NCBI RefSeq assembly: GCF_001949145.1 | Contig: NW_019091382.1 | Location: forward strand, 974,500 to 1,038,499 | Reading direction: 5' to 3' | Source: Acanthaster planci | Lineage: Eukaryota; Echinodermata; Asteroidea; Valvatida; Acanthasteridae | Length of the DNA stretch: 64,000 nt | Shown: positions 43,801 through 54,400 of the stretch, one piece after another | How positions within the stretch are numbered: the first letter of the stretch is position 1 | Layout of the letters: each line of letters begins with the position of its first letter | The notes under the pieces: model-generated | Database searches by the model: none | Seen by the model: only the letters and a program-made list of their open reading frames with translations | What the model was told of the DNA's origin: nothing | Program-made: the position numbers and the translations under genes

Positions 43801-46424
43801 ATGGGGTGCAAAAACGGTTCAACAGACTTGTTTTTGCATGCAATCCCTCAGTGTTGTTCATTTCATTTGAAAAAACAACCGCCAAATGACCTCTCTTGCT
43901 ATTATCATTTTTAACCAGTTAACCCGTAAGTTCATATTTTTGGTGCACCATGCACAGTGTAATGATTTTTGATGTCTTTTCATCTTTAAGCTTGTTGGAA
44001 CACTGCTGTTTTTTATAACAGCCACAACGCAAATGTGATATTTGTTTTGTTCATGTTTAACAAATGGGTGTTACCGACAGCCTTTGAATAAAAGTGGCTT
44101 GCCCTTTTCTATCTGTACACAAAAGCACCTGTTTCTGAAATGCAGCCATCCTCAACCTCAAACCATCGCAGTCTAAACGTACAAATGAAGTGGGAATTTT
44201 GCACATTAATAAATGTAACTTTCTCCCTTGGCTTATTAACCGTTATTCCAGAATTTCTGGCAACAAAAAAAGGAGTGCAAAACATAAAAGACAAACAAAC
44301 AAAAACTAAAAAACCCCTCCCTCGAATAAAACAAAATACTCCACCCTATTTTTTGGAATGGAGAACAAGTATTTTTTTTGGTTGGGCCCAGGATGAAAGG
44401 CAGTTCTGTTAATTAACATACAGCACGGGACTTCTAGTTCACGCAGTACTTTGGGAGTGTAGACTGCAAATGGAAACGAGAAGCTTAATGATAAAAGCCA
44501 AGGGATTGGAGGCAAAAGGAGAGGACATTTAACAAAAGTGCACCGATTGTTGGTTGTAATTGTTGGATTGGCACAATGGTTTATTCATTTATCCTTCTCC
44601 CATCTGTCATTTATCACCTCTCTTTTTAATCCAACCTCTGGAAGATTGTTTTGAAAGGGGAAAGTAATTAAAGTTGGAGACTTCTTGCAGGAGGGTAATT
44701 CCAGAAATCCCTGTTACATCTGACCTTTGTTAGACATGGAATGATGGAAATATCACTGGAATCAATTTCAAACTATTACTATTTGTTTGGCAGGTAATCT
44801 GCATTGATTCATCACTCTTGGAGATTAGAAAATGTGTTCTGAACTTACAAAATCATGTGTCAGATGTGACAGGGATACAAAAAAGCCAGGATCAACTTAT
44901 AAGTGTTGCGCCACCGAGGGTGAATCTGGGGGCCAACTGGGGCCATGGCAACCCCCCCCCCGAGCCAAAATTTATTTTTTGAAAAACATTGTTCAAAGTA
45001 AATTTGTTGGTCTAATTCATTTCTCTTTCTTCACACTGAAAATACAAAAGCTCCAAAATGTTGCCTCATCTCTCAGAGAGGCCATAAAAAGGTTACATGG
45101 AAAGATTTCTTAGTTTAGCACCCCCCCAAATGGTTCTGGATCTTTGAAAGCCCCTAATCAATCAGGCAACTCCAACGATCACCAAAATAGCGTAAGCGTT
45201 GCATTTTTACCACTGATGAGGCCACTGTCATTATTACGTGACGTCAATGACTTGGACTACAGCCTGTGACAAAAAAATGGATGGGAAGCTTTTTGAGTCT
45301 GCTCGGTCCCGAAGTGATTCAATTCTGGTCAACTCGATCCTGGATGTCAACTTGGTCCCGGGTATACACTTGGTTCCCAGGTAACCTTCGTCTGAAGTCA
45401 ATCTGGTCCCAAAAATCTACTGTGGCCTATTAAAGCAGACTTTACCTCAATGAGAAAAAAGGCGCGAAATTAAAGGTCAGACAATTTTTAGCTCTCTTTG
45501 TGTTGTGAACGTCAAATACCGGTATTTTGGAGATCTCAGCATGTAAATATTTTCCCTGCAAAAGTATGTCAACTTTACAAAGAATTGTCAGGCTTGTCAA
45601 CTTCTAAAACAGCTTGGATGTCACTTCTAGGGCTCTGTACCCTTCTAAAGATGAGAAGTTACATGTACATTTACAATGATTTACGAAGTAAGGTACCTTA
45701 TGCAGGCGTATTACGCACCAACTATGTCACTGCCCCAAATGCGTCCGCAACACAGCTAGGGTCCATCCAACTTTGTTGACACAGTTGGGCATGCCCAACT
45801 TTGGTTGGAAAGAAACACTCTGTCATAAGAAAAGGGCGTAGGCAGGCAATCAGTACAGTAGCTGTATTGTTAAGAGAACAGAGCACAGTAGGGCCTACAC
45901 GTAGGTGAAAAAACGACTGATTCCAAAAGGTCCACAGTTGGGCATGCCGCAGATTGCCGACAAAGTAGGTCATGCTTGGAGGGGCAGTTGGCACAGTTGG
46001 GGAATGACACACCCATTTCACCCCTGTCACCTTACCTTTTTTGGGCTTCTGTTTCGCTTTGCTCGGTGGCGCAGCCGTTCGAACATTGTTGTTATTCGTG
46101 TTATTGTTCTGGTCGAAACCAGAGAAAGTCCCCTGCTGACAGGGCAAGTTGTCTGTCGTCAGGGCATTTTTCTTGATCTTCTTTTTCAACTTCACCGATC
46201 TGCATGACCGAAATGGCACGGCTTGCACAATTTCCTGCGCATGATGATTAAATCCGGCGGGCCGGACGTATATTGGGCCACTTGACGTGCTGCTGCATGG
46301 TGACGGCGGTATGTCCTCCAGATCGGAATTTTCACCCTCGGAAGAGCTCCCACTGAGAGGGGCCGATGGCCCTCTTTTGTTAGTGGCGTGACTGCATGGA
46401 GTTGGGGGCGGAACTTTTGCCATG
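37616..46424 (-). CDS. Unrecognised basic protein with AT-hook-like motif (four exons)
   Basis: Minus-strand model: 46424-46036 (ATG at 46423-46421), 39635-39552, 38960-38660, 37868-37616 with TAG at 37618-37616. The coding sum is 342 codons including the stop, about 341 residues, all phases consistent. Features: Ser/Pro/acidic N-terminus (SSSEGENSDLEDIPPSP), a basic run VKLKKKIKK near 78-86, an Asn run, a second basic cluster KAKQKPKK, a Pro/Lys-rich middle, a helix-like SSADLLAKLFDGIEND, an AT-hook-like KRGRPKR at about 255-261, and a C-terminal block DDPYMIDAVSDSLLPLL followed by VGPASHLSVVSVKDG. The composition suggests a nuclear, possibly DNA-binding, protein; that is inference. I do not recognise the family. 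It is head-to-head with ACOT7. The second exon's left edge is ambiguous (39660 or 39635), and an extra exon in the 6.4 kb intron is possible. Confidence 0.7.
38425..38583 (+). repeat. GTCACAAG composite repeat, copy 3
   Basis: ATCACAAGTCGGTCCAGTCA is followed by the core CTGCTTTTGTCACAGCTTAT and GGCTCGTGACTTGGC. The tail ACTCGACTACAACCC parallels the other copies. It lies in the last intron of the minus-strand gene. Confidence 0.7.
38660..38960 (-). CDS. Minus-strand gene, exon 3
   Basis: Acceptor CTTTTTCACCAACAG, donor GTGAGT, both on the minus strand. The product includes TRPITPPSDSDEKESLAVVK, a Pro/Lys-rich stretch KSKPPKPPPRRTVRV, and SSADLLAKLFDGIENDKKAP. High GC and a single open frame of 99 codons between good splice sites support it. 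Confidence 0.82.
39552..39660 (-). CDS. Minus-strand gene, exon 2 (left boundary uncertain)
   Basis: The frame NAVPPGSMYTVLPPVCKTDP leads to SIAEIT and donor GTCGGT, and it joins exon 3 in phase. Acceptors are possible after CCTCAG (exon from 39660), CAACAG, or AATTCAG (exon from 39635). Only the last joins the 46036 donor directly; either of the others would need another exon in between. Confidence 0.55.
41224..42414. mobile_element. hAT-like 1.19 kb element with perfect 8-bp duplication
   Basis: Begins CAGGGTTTGGCTGATTTT and ends AAAATCAATAACTCTG, the imperfect inverse. CTCCTCAC lies directly outside both ends (41216-41223 and 42415-42422). Near both ends are GATTTAAATC-type motifs. There is no transposase frame of any length inside, so it is a deleted, non-autonomous copy. 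Superfamily by duplication length and CAGGGTT start. Confidence 0.78.
44693..44885. mobile_element. GGGTAATTCC miniature element, copy 2 (truncated)
   Basis: The left terminus GGGTAATTCCAGAAAT is followed by the same interior as 12776-13027 (TATCACTGGAATCAATTTC, AGAAAATGTGTTCTGAACTT, GTCAGATGTGACAGGGA). A deletion removes part of the left arm and the 3' terminus is missing. Confidence 0.7.
45756..46008. mobile_element. ACAGTTGGGC-type inverted-repeat element, copy 1
   Basis: CTAGGGTCCATCCAACTTTG leads into ACAGTTGGGCATGCCCAAC. Similar blocks in this stretch (CCACAGTTGGGCATGCC, GGCACAGTTGGGG) form imperfect inverted copies. Related sequence is at 60308-60577. Boundaries are approximate and no target duplication was defined. 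Confidence 0.45.
46036..46424 (-). CDS. Minus-strand gene, first coding exon
   Basis: ATG at 46423 follows a textbook acceptor (TTTTCCCTTTTGCAG, then C), so an upstream 5' UTR exon is likely. The donor is GTAAGG at the lower end. 129 codons: MAKVPPPTPCSHATNKRG, then SSSEGENSDLEDIPPSPCSS, basic VKLKKKIKKNALT, an Asn-rich patch and KAKQKPKK. An ATG 42 bases upstream (46465) is in frame but would require reading through the acceptor. Confidence 0.75.
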
Positions 46425-48238
46425 CTGCAAAAGGGAAAACCTATCAAGCATTGTTGACGCTTCAATGTACAATGAAGCCCAATTCAATTTGGCGGATGGA
46501 GCCCATTGGATGAGTTTGTGTTTGGCAAGTCTCTACTCAAGTCCCAATTTAAGCTGGGTTTGAAAAGAAGCTCAGCCAGAGAGCAAGATTTTGGGTCTAC
46601 AGTCTTAGTTGGATCTAGGGAGAATCGATTGTTGGGTTACCGCTGGGTGAACAGCCAGAACCGGCCGGTTGATGGTTCGCGCACATCTGATCCACAATAA
46701 CCAAACTAAGGACAATCGATGTTCTACTTCCAGGCAAATAAACTGACGACATCAGTAGGCCTTCAAAGCCACAGTAAGTTGCGATGACATGTACTTGCAT
46801 GAGCAAAGCACGGAGAAAGAACATGACATGACAGGCATGACAGGAAAACAGGCACAGAGACCTCACGGGTCTGCCTCAATCGGAGGTCTGTCTGTTGACA
46901 AGCCGCATGACCAGATGGTGACATGCATGATGATTCGCGGCGCAAAAGGCCTACCATAAATTCACTCCATGATTGTCTGATCTTTGCCTGACCTCCAGAT
47001 ATTAATTTACTGACGAAAGCGCAAACACTCCAGATATCTCCACGTTTGTTCCTTTCAAAATATTACTGAATAATTCCCACCTTTTGGGCAGATTTTTTTT
47101 CGGAAACCAAACCTAAAGCAACCCGGTCGTAATTTTTTTTCGCGGCCTTTTGTTGTACCATAAACACGTCTGTTACTAGGCACTGGCTAAATTGATTGGT
47201 GTAAGATGACGTCAGTCTATTTATAGCAGCTCCCTTGCGGCAGTGAAGTAGTCAGCAGTATTCAGTACGGTACCCAGTCTCATCTGCAATTAAGTGCAGT
47301 CTAGTCATATGCTGTTGTACGTATGTAATCGTAACGTTCCGTTATAATTGCTGAAACGCAGAACACGGGTCACAGCTGACCGGCACGGTCATCAATCACG
47401 ATACAAGTTACAACTTCGAATTCACATCCAACAAATCCTTTGTATATGTGCATGCATCCCGTAAGTATCATATATCTCCTGTAGGGTTGTGTCCAGGCGT
47501 AAATAATTGTTCGAGTGCTCTGCAGACAGAGGGATCATGGAATTATTCCAGGATAACTAGGCTTACAAGTTGTAACTGAGGAGCATGCGCTCATGCATTA
47601 TTGAATGGGGCTGGCGTGACCTGTCATTTCATGCTGACGCGTTCAGTGTCCGGGAATTAGGGCACGAGTTCCGTATCCACAGTGTGCGGCCGCCGCCACC
47701 GCTGCGTAATCGCCACTAAACAACGAATTCCATAAGTTCACCTTGTGTTTTCAGCGAAGACAAAATTGACCTGGGTTAAAAAGTGAAATTGTTGTAGGCC
47801 TAGGCGAGGAAAATTCATTGTTACTAGTTAAGTTAGGGCCTTACATGCCTCAGGCCCCCATCCCCAAGTGATTACTTAAAATTCCATTGTATCATTTTAA
47901 ACCTGATGGTCTGTACAAAACTTGTATTTTTATCATTTTTGGTCATTTCCAGCATGTCCAAATGGAATTACGAGCAATATTTGTAAGTGTATCAATTGAA
48001 ATTGAAAAGATGTGATATAGAGCATGGAGGTAGGAAAAGAGTGCCAGTGTAAATGATGGGTGAGTGTTTGGGTGCGTTATGGTTAAAGAGAGGGGACTTT
48101 CATTGTTTCCTTCCCTGAAAATTTTGTTACTTGAGAGCTTTCTTATGCCTTTTCCTCTGAATTTATTATAGCGTCTCATTTCCTATATTATACATGTAAC
48201 TTATTCACTTTTTTTTTTCAAAATGGAAGCAATAGGCA
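46425..48238. other. Shared upstream region of two divergent genes
   Basis: About 1.8 kb separate the first coding exons of the minus-strand gene and ACOT7. There is no coding exon. The most promoter-like cluster is at 47195-47226 (inverted CCAAT, CRE, TATA-like). A GC-rich patch with GTGCGGCCGCCGCCACC lies near 47686-47702. 5' UTR exons for one or both genes are probably here but cannot be placed. Confidence 0.5.
47195..47226 (+). promoter_or_regulatory. Promoter-like cluster: inverted CCAAT, CRE and TATA-like box
   Basis: ATTGG (47195-47199), the perfect CRE palindrome TGACGTCA (47207-47214) and TATTTATAG (47218-47226) occur within 32 bases in the order seen in CREB/NF-Y promoters. The orientation would start transcription near 47250 toward ACOT7, needing a 5' UTR intron to reach 48239. 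Factor binding is inferred from motif content only. Confidence 0.4.
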
Positions 48239-48468
48239 ATGCGCATTGGCCATGCATTAATCAGAGTTAGCCTCAGGTGTGGATATTCGTCGTTCCTGTT
48301 GGCGAGGGCTTCACACTGCTTCAGAGGGACAGCACAATCCAAAGCTCGGCCTGAGTGGGTGACCGCAGCCGGTAGACTGAACCAGCAGAGTCGAACGACG
48401 GCAAGTTGGATGACGACTACGGCACTGGCGGAAATTAATATGGAGCAGAAATCAGTTGAAGTTTGCAG
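48239..48468 (+). CDS. ACOT7: ACOT7 exon 1 with alternative in-frame starts
   Basis: An open frame from ATG 48239 runs to QKSVEVC plus two bases of Arg and donor GTACAT. The last residues match the human cytosolic-form sequence IQICRIMRP. Starts at 48239, 48410 (MTTTALAEIN) and 48440 (MEQKSVEVC) share this frame. The segment from 48239 has seven Arg/Lys and no Asp/Glu in its first 38 residues. Confidence 0.8.
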
Positions 48469-51400
48469 GTACATTCGCCTAAGACATTTCCTGATAAAAA
48501 CTAATAAATTTATGGTTAGCATTTGTAAAGTTAATGACTTTTACCCCTGAGCTAGAAACAGTTATGTGATGGCTACTCCGTAATTTCAGAATATAATCAA
48601 TCAGACATCAAAGGTAAAGCATCCAATAACATAACATCATGAAATCAATATGGATATTATAAAAATTGATTTGTAGGTACATGTGGTTTAAGGAAAGAAT
48701 TCCTCTGTGTACTAAACAGTTGGTGGATAAATGCTCAGAAGTGCATACAGTGTCCAGAGCTGCACCTACACCGGGCATTCCTCAGAGTTGAAAGTGAACC
48801 AACGTTGTTACCAATTAAAGATGAAATTAATAATTCTACAAATCGTTCCTTTCCCCCTCAAGCAAGAGACCTACCACATAGTATTACAGGGTACAGTTTC
48901 TCAGGTTGATGACACCTTTTGTTTGTACGGCCCACGTTGGCTGGTTCCTTCAATCATTTTAAAGTAAAATTAAGAGTAAGTGAAGAGTCAGTGAAATTAG
49001 ATTTTTCACTGTATTGCTTCCATTTTATGCCATTTAAAATGCTGTACATTGAAATCGAAATTTGCAACCTTGAAGAATTTCTTTTTATACAAATCTGATG
49101 ACCATGTTAATCGTGTGATGACTGGTCATCTGCTGTGGCCCCCACCAATGGTGGAAAACATTGCCACTGTTGTGCAGAGCCCCTGTTCTGTGTTGGTCAT
49201 TCCTGACCAAACCCAACATTAGTTTCTGCCATTAACGGGGGCGGTTGGAAATGTCCAGTGAAACGTCACTGGAATTGTCCAAATAGAACAATCAACTCAG
49301 CGGGGCTTCAGTTCAGCCAAGGTGGTTAACGCCAAACACAGCTCTGCAGTGATTGGCTAGTTCCTCTGCAGTCTCTACGCCAGTATCTTCCATCATCCTC
49401 ATCCATCATACCTCCTTCGATCCGCCCCTCAGGCTGATGGGTCCAGAAGATGCCAACTTTAGCGGCAACGTTCATGGAGGGGTTATCCTCAAGATGATAG
49501 AGCAAGCAGGGCTGATTGTATCCACTAGACACTGCAACGTCATGAGAGAGCAGGTAAAGTAGAGTATTTGTAATTATTACAGTTAAATTTTTACAGAAAT
49601 CAAAATGAGTATTTTTTTTATGGCCCTAAGTGCTCTCTATTTTGTTTGTTTGTTTGTTGGGGTGTTGGGGGTGTTTGTTGGGGTGTTGGGTTGCTTGTTT
49701 GTTTGTTTGTTTGTTTGTTTGTTTGTTTGTTTTTTGACAATCTCCGTGGATATTATATGGGCTAATAAAAACCAAGTAACACAGGTAAAGACCAAGCAAA
49801 CTGCAACTCAGATCGAAAATAAAACGAGACAAAATACACTGTGAATCCGGGCCATTGTCAACAATACCTTAGCAGTTTATCTCTTAAGTTGTCTTTTGTT
49901 TAGTTTTAAAAAGGAACACTTTTTGACCATGACTTTTAAAAAATTACTGATGAGTACTTGTACTTGGTAAGACTCTGATAAAATCCCCTTGATTAATGCA
50001 CAGGATTGAAAAATTTGATGTTTTAAAATTCATGATTGATATGATTGGATCATAGAATTAGCCATCACCGTGCTACATGCTGTGTCAAATCATAATCTTA
50101 GGGAATGAGTGATAACTGTTTTGCATATGGGTTGCTGCGTGTGACAAATCTGAAAAGTGGCCAACTGGTTTCCGAAAATTGAAATTGCGCAAAATTAATC
50201 ATTCCTTTGTAGTAGTTTGTTTCCAACACGTTCGCTGACATTGTTTGAAGTTTCATAAACTTTCAAACGTTGTTTTGACTTGACACTGTGTTGAATATCA
50301 TCAGGCGTCGGACACGGACGAGGAGCAGGAGCGGTGCGTTGCCGGCCTGGTGAGGGTCGAGAAGACTGACTTTGTCCAGCCGATGTACATCGGAGAGGTC
50401 GCCCAGCTGCATGCCGAGATCACGCACACCGCTCACCACTCCATGGAAGTACAGGTCAAAGTCTGGGCGGAGGACATTCTGAAGGGTTGGTTTACCAAAA
50501 CCACTCTATAATGGCGATTGACAGCCGATTAATTCTGGAGAATTTCTGTTTAACACCAGTTTCCTAAATGCCGCAAATGTATGGATTAAGGGAGATGCAC
50601 ATGGTTTATAATGTTGACACAAATAATGCATGGCTTGTTCAGTTCTCAAATGACCTCAAACTCTGGGTATATGAGTCTAGATGTGATTTTTCAAGATTTA
50701 TCATAAAGATCGCATGTTCCCCCCCCCCCACATTTGTCCAGGGCCCGTCCCCCATAGTTCCCTCCTGCAAAACCAACACACAATGAACCCCCCACAAGAG
50801 TTGCAGCAGGAGCCCTTTATAGACACGCATACTCGGTAATATTCAATTAAAGGGTATCCAATCTTGTCCCCCCCTCCATTCTGACCTAACCCCACCCCCA
50901 CAGGAAAAATCTAGTTCGTTGGTACAGCAAGGGAACCATTTGAATCATCGTGCAAACTTTGCATATTAACCAATGGCAGCTCGTAATCACTGGAGCGAGC
51001 ACGTGCGCAACACAGTCACTAAGAAACTGGATTCTGGCTTGGAGTGGTCCGAACGTCTACTTTGAAATCAAGATAAAGTGTTTTTGTTGAACAAAAAATA
51101 AAACAGTTGGTTGATAGATATATGGGTCATTCCATGAGGTTGGGGCACAATTATTTGTGAAGGTGTCCTTGTTACATGGGTAACTTTTACCACCTGTCAT
51201 GACCTGTAGAGTAGGTCATTTACTCTGTAAAAATAGCACACACCTCTGTATTCAGCCTTGCAAGATGTATAACAATGTCAATTTGGAATCCACATTCAGG
51301 GAAATAGCTGTTCATTTTTACGGAACCCATATAACACTCGACACCGTCACAAATTGTGCCCCAACTGCATGGAATGACCCATATGACCTAGTTTTTCAAG

Positions 51401-54400
51401 TATGACACTTTGGCCTCTTTGCCAGTTTGTGTGGTCTCTGAGTTCACAGACGATCGTCCAATCCCACCTCCCCTGCCTGATTTCATTTTTCCTTTGTTTC
51501 AGGCACAAGAAGGATGACAAACCAAGCGACGCTGTGGTACGTGCCGACCAGCATCAAGACGATGGGCAAAGTGCTTCCCGTGCCCAAGATCACCTACGCC
51601 TCCCCGGAGCTGGAGGCGGCAGGCTGGGACCGTTACCACAAGCAACAGGCCGCCCGGCAGAGACAAGGCATAGGACGGACCGTCAGCGTGAGCATGGAGG
51701 AGATTGACGAAATGAAGACGGTGGCGAATTGTGAGTTCCAACGCGATGACCACTCTTTGATCGACGGTCGAATTTCCCTGATAACCTTCGACACAAAATA
51801 TATCTAGTGTACCGGGCAAAAGGGATTGACGGCTAGCAAATGATCATTGCTCAAATTTGCCCGTTGCTTTGGAATCGTTAGGAGGCCTGCATCTGCACAT
51901 GCGTTACTTTTGGCTGACAAACATCGCTTTCCTGTTACGAAGTTGACGGATGAAATGCAAAAGGAGCTTTTATTTGTTTGACGAATCATTGACAGCTTTT
52001 TAGTGCCTGTTCTTACTACATTTTTGTGTTGCGATAACTTGTAACACATCATCCGGTACATGGTCGAGCCTCTAACAGACTTAATATCCTTTCCAAACTT
52101 TCATCAAGTCTTGCCAAGCTGGTAATGTTTTATGCAGAAGAATACGAAGTAGAATTTCTCTGCAGTTCCAATTGAAACTTAATTTTTTGGCAAAGTGCTT
52201 GGGGAAATGAAATGTGGCACATGAAGTTTCTTCAGCGTTGCCTACAGTTGGTCAGTCTGCATGATCCTGCTGCACTATCGGCCAGTCCTGTTTGAAATCT
52301 TGGCCTTTTTTCCCCCTTGTTGAAACAGTAACCCACAACCATGAATAAGCAAGAAAAGTGGATCTCGATCGACCAATTGTGCCGCGAGATGGACCGATTG
52401 GAAACAGATCTTTAAATTTGGTGGAAAGTTTGAAGAAATTATGAAGGATTGCTTTTTACGCCTTAATTTTAAAGTGCTACATTCAGTGCCTAGAAAACAA
52501 AAATGGTCAAATCTTAAACTTATCAACTCTTATACAGCTATTGAAGAGCACACCGTGCCAAATGCCCAGTCGAGCCTGATTCATTTAGCTGGCGTGACCG
52601 ACTGCAACTACGCAAATTTTGTGAACGGAGGGGTGACCATGAAACTGATGGACGAGGTGGCCGGGATCACGGCATTTAAACACTGCAAAACGTCCGTGGT
52701 GACGGCGTCCATGGATGCCGTCAACTTTCACCAGCCTATTCCGAGAGGTACGGCACTATCATTTCACAGCATGCCGCTCGTATAGATTCCTTCCAGTCAT
52801 TACCTTGAATTTGACAGGTCAAATATGCCTTTTTATTCGATACAAAAAGACTTTCAATTGTGAAGTATATTATGTTTTCAAAATGTACCTTTTCGGAGAT
52901 GCAATTCATCGTCACAAAATAGCAATTTTTGGAGCTACAATGTGGTTGTAACTGCTAATTATGATCAAGTATAAACGTCATGTTTTTCCGGAGTAAATTG
53001 TTGAGCTTCAAGTGATTCAAAAACACATTCTGCCGAGATTCCATCAAGGGCAAGAAACTTTCCAAAGAGATTCTTAGTTGGTAGTTGAAAATTCATCTGC
53101 TTTTTTTTAGATTCAAGTTTGAAGGTCGTGTGTGGAAAAATGTTTCTTTTCACTACAAGCCTTGAAAATGCACCATTGCATTTTGTTCAATTGTAATTTT
53201 TGTTGGCCCTGTAAGGTATTTTGGCACCATTTTGGTTTGTAGACAGATGGGTAATTCCAGAAATTAGGGATCCAAAAGTGTGACATTTTCGTGCCCCTGT
53301 TACATCTTATCTTTTTTATTTGTCATGGAGATATCACCGGAATTGATTTCAAACAACCCCCATGTATCACTATTTGTTTGGCAGGTAATTTGCATTAATT
53401 TATCACTCTGGGAAATCAGAAAATGTGTTCTGAATAACCAAATCTTATGTCAGATGTGACAGGGACACGAAAAAAATGGTCCCCTTATTTCTGGAATTAC
53501 CCAGATCCAAATTTACGTATTTTTGAACAAAAAAAACTGTATATTCCAGAAATTGGTGCCACCAAAATGCTGTTTTTTTATATTTTGCTTGCCTAAATAT
53601 TTTCTTTCCATTGGTGATTTATTGCAGTGAGTACATGGTAAATAAACCATGGAGCAAATCTTTCCGAGAAATATTTTCAGTGACTAAGTTTGTTTTGTTG
53701 ATAACTTGAACGCAAAACCATAAACTGAACAGTGTTTTTATTCCTGGATCAACCTCACAGTAACGGCGCCCTCAGTTCTTTTGAAGGGCGAGGACAATGC
53801 GAAATGTTTGAAAAAGTACAAGTTATGGAACACCGGGCTCTCTAAAACGGATGCCCCGTAGTTCTCCAAATGAAGAAGAAGAGTGTAAAATCACACAAAA
53901 AGTGTGTCGGAGAAATGTTTCATGCACTGATCCCTTGACTTCGCATTCCGCACAGGTGCCGTAATGCACGTCATCGGGCGGCCTACCTTCTCCAGCAATC
54001 GCTCCATCGAGATTGAGGTATTCGTGGACATGGAGACCATGTTCCACGGTCACGCCACCGAGCAGAGAGCTGTCCACGCCTTTTTCACTTTTGTCTCGCT
54101 CGGAAACAAGAAGCAGATACTTCCCGTCCCGCAACTCAAGGTAGATCAACTTTCGTCTCTCATGCCGCACTAAACATTGGAAGATTCCTATCTTTATCAG
54201 ACGTTGATGTGCACAGATCTAGGCAGAGTCCAAAATTAGTAATGAATTGACACAATCAGCAGGTATTAAATTTTTTTCTTTCATTGGTTGCTTTTAAGTA
54301 AGCGAGTTTATCTTCATTTCACGATCTTTTTAGGCATATATATCATACAGCAGTGTCTTGTGTAAAAGTGTTTTCAGATTTTGGTCCTCTGTCGTCCATT

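Larger units (their letters stand above)
39661..46035 (-). other. Large intron of the minus-strand gene
   Basis: No additional coding exon was supported. It contains a 1.19 kb hAT-like element (41224-42414), a partial GGGTAATTCC element (44693-44885), and an ACAGTTGGGC-type element close to the exon 1 donor (45756-46008). The remaining stretches are AT-rich with many runs of A or T and a few TACATGTA blocks (41865-41970, 42800-42850). Confidence 0.6.
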
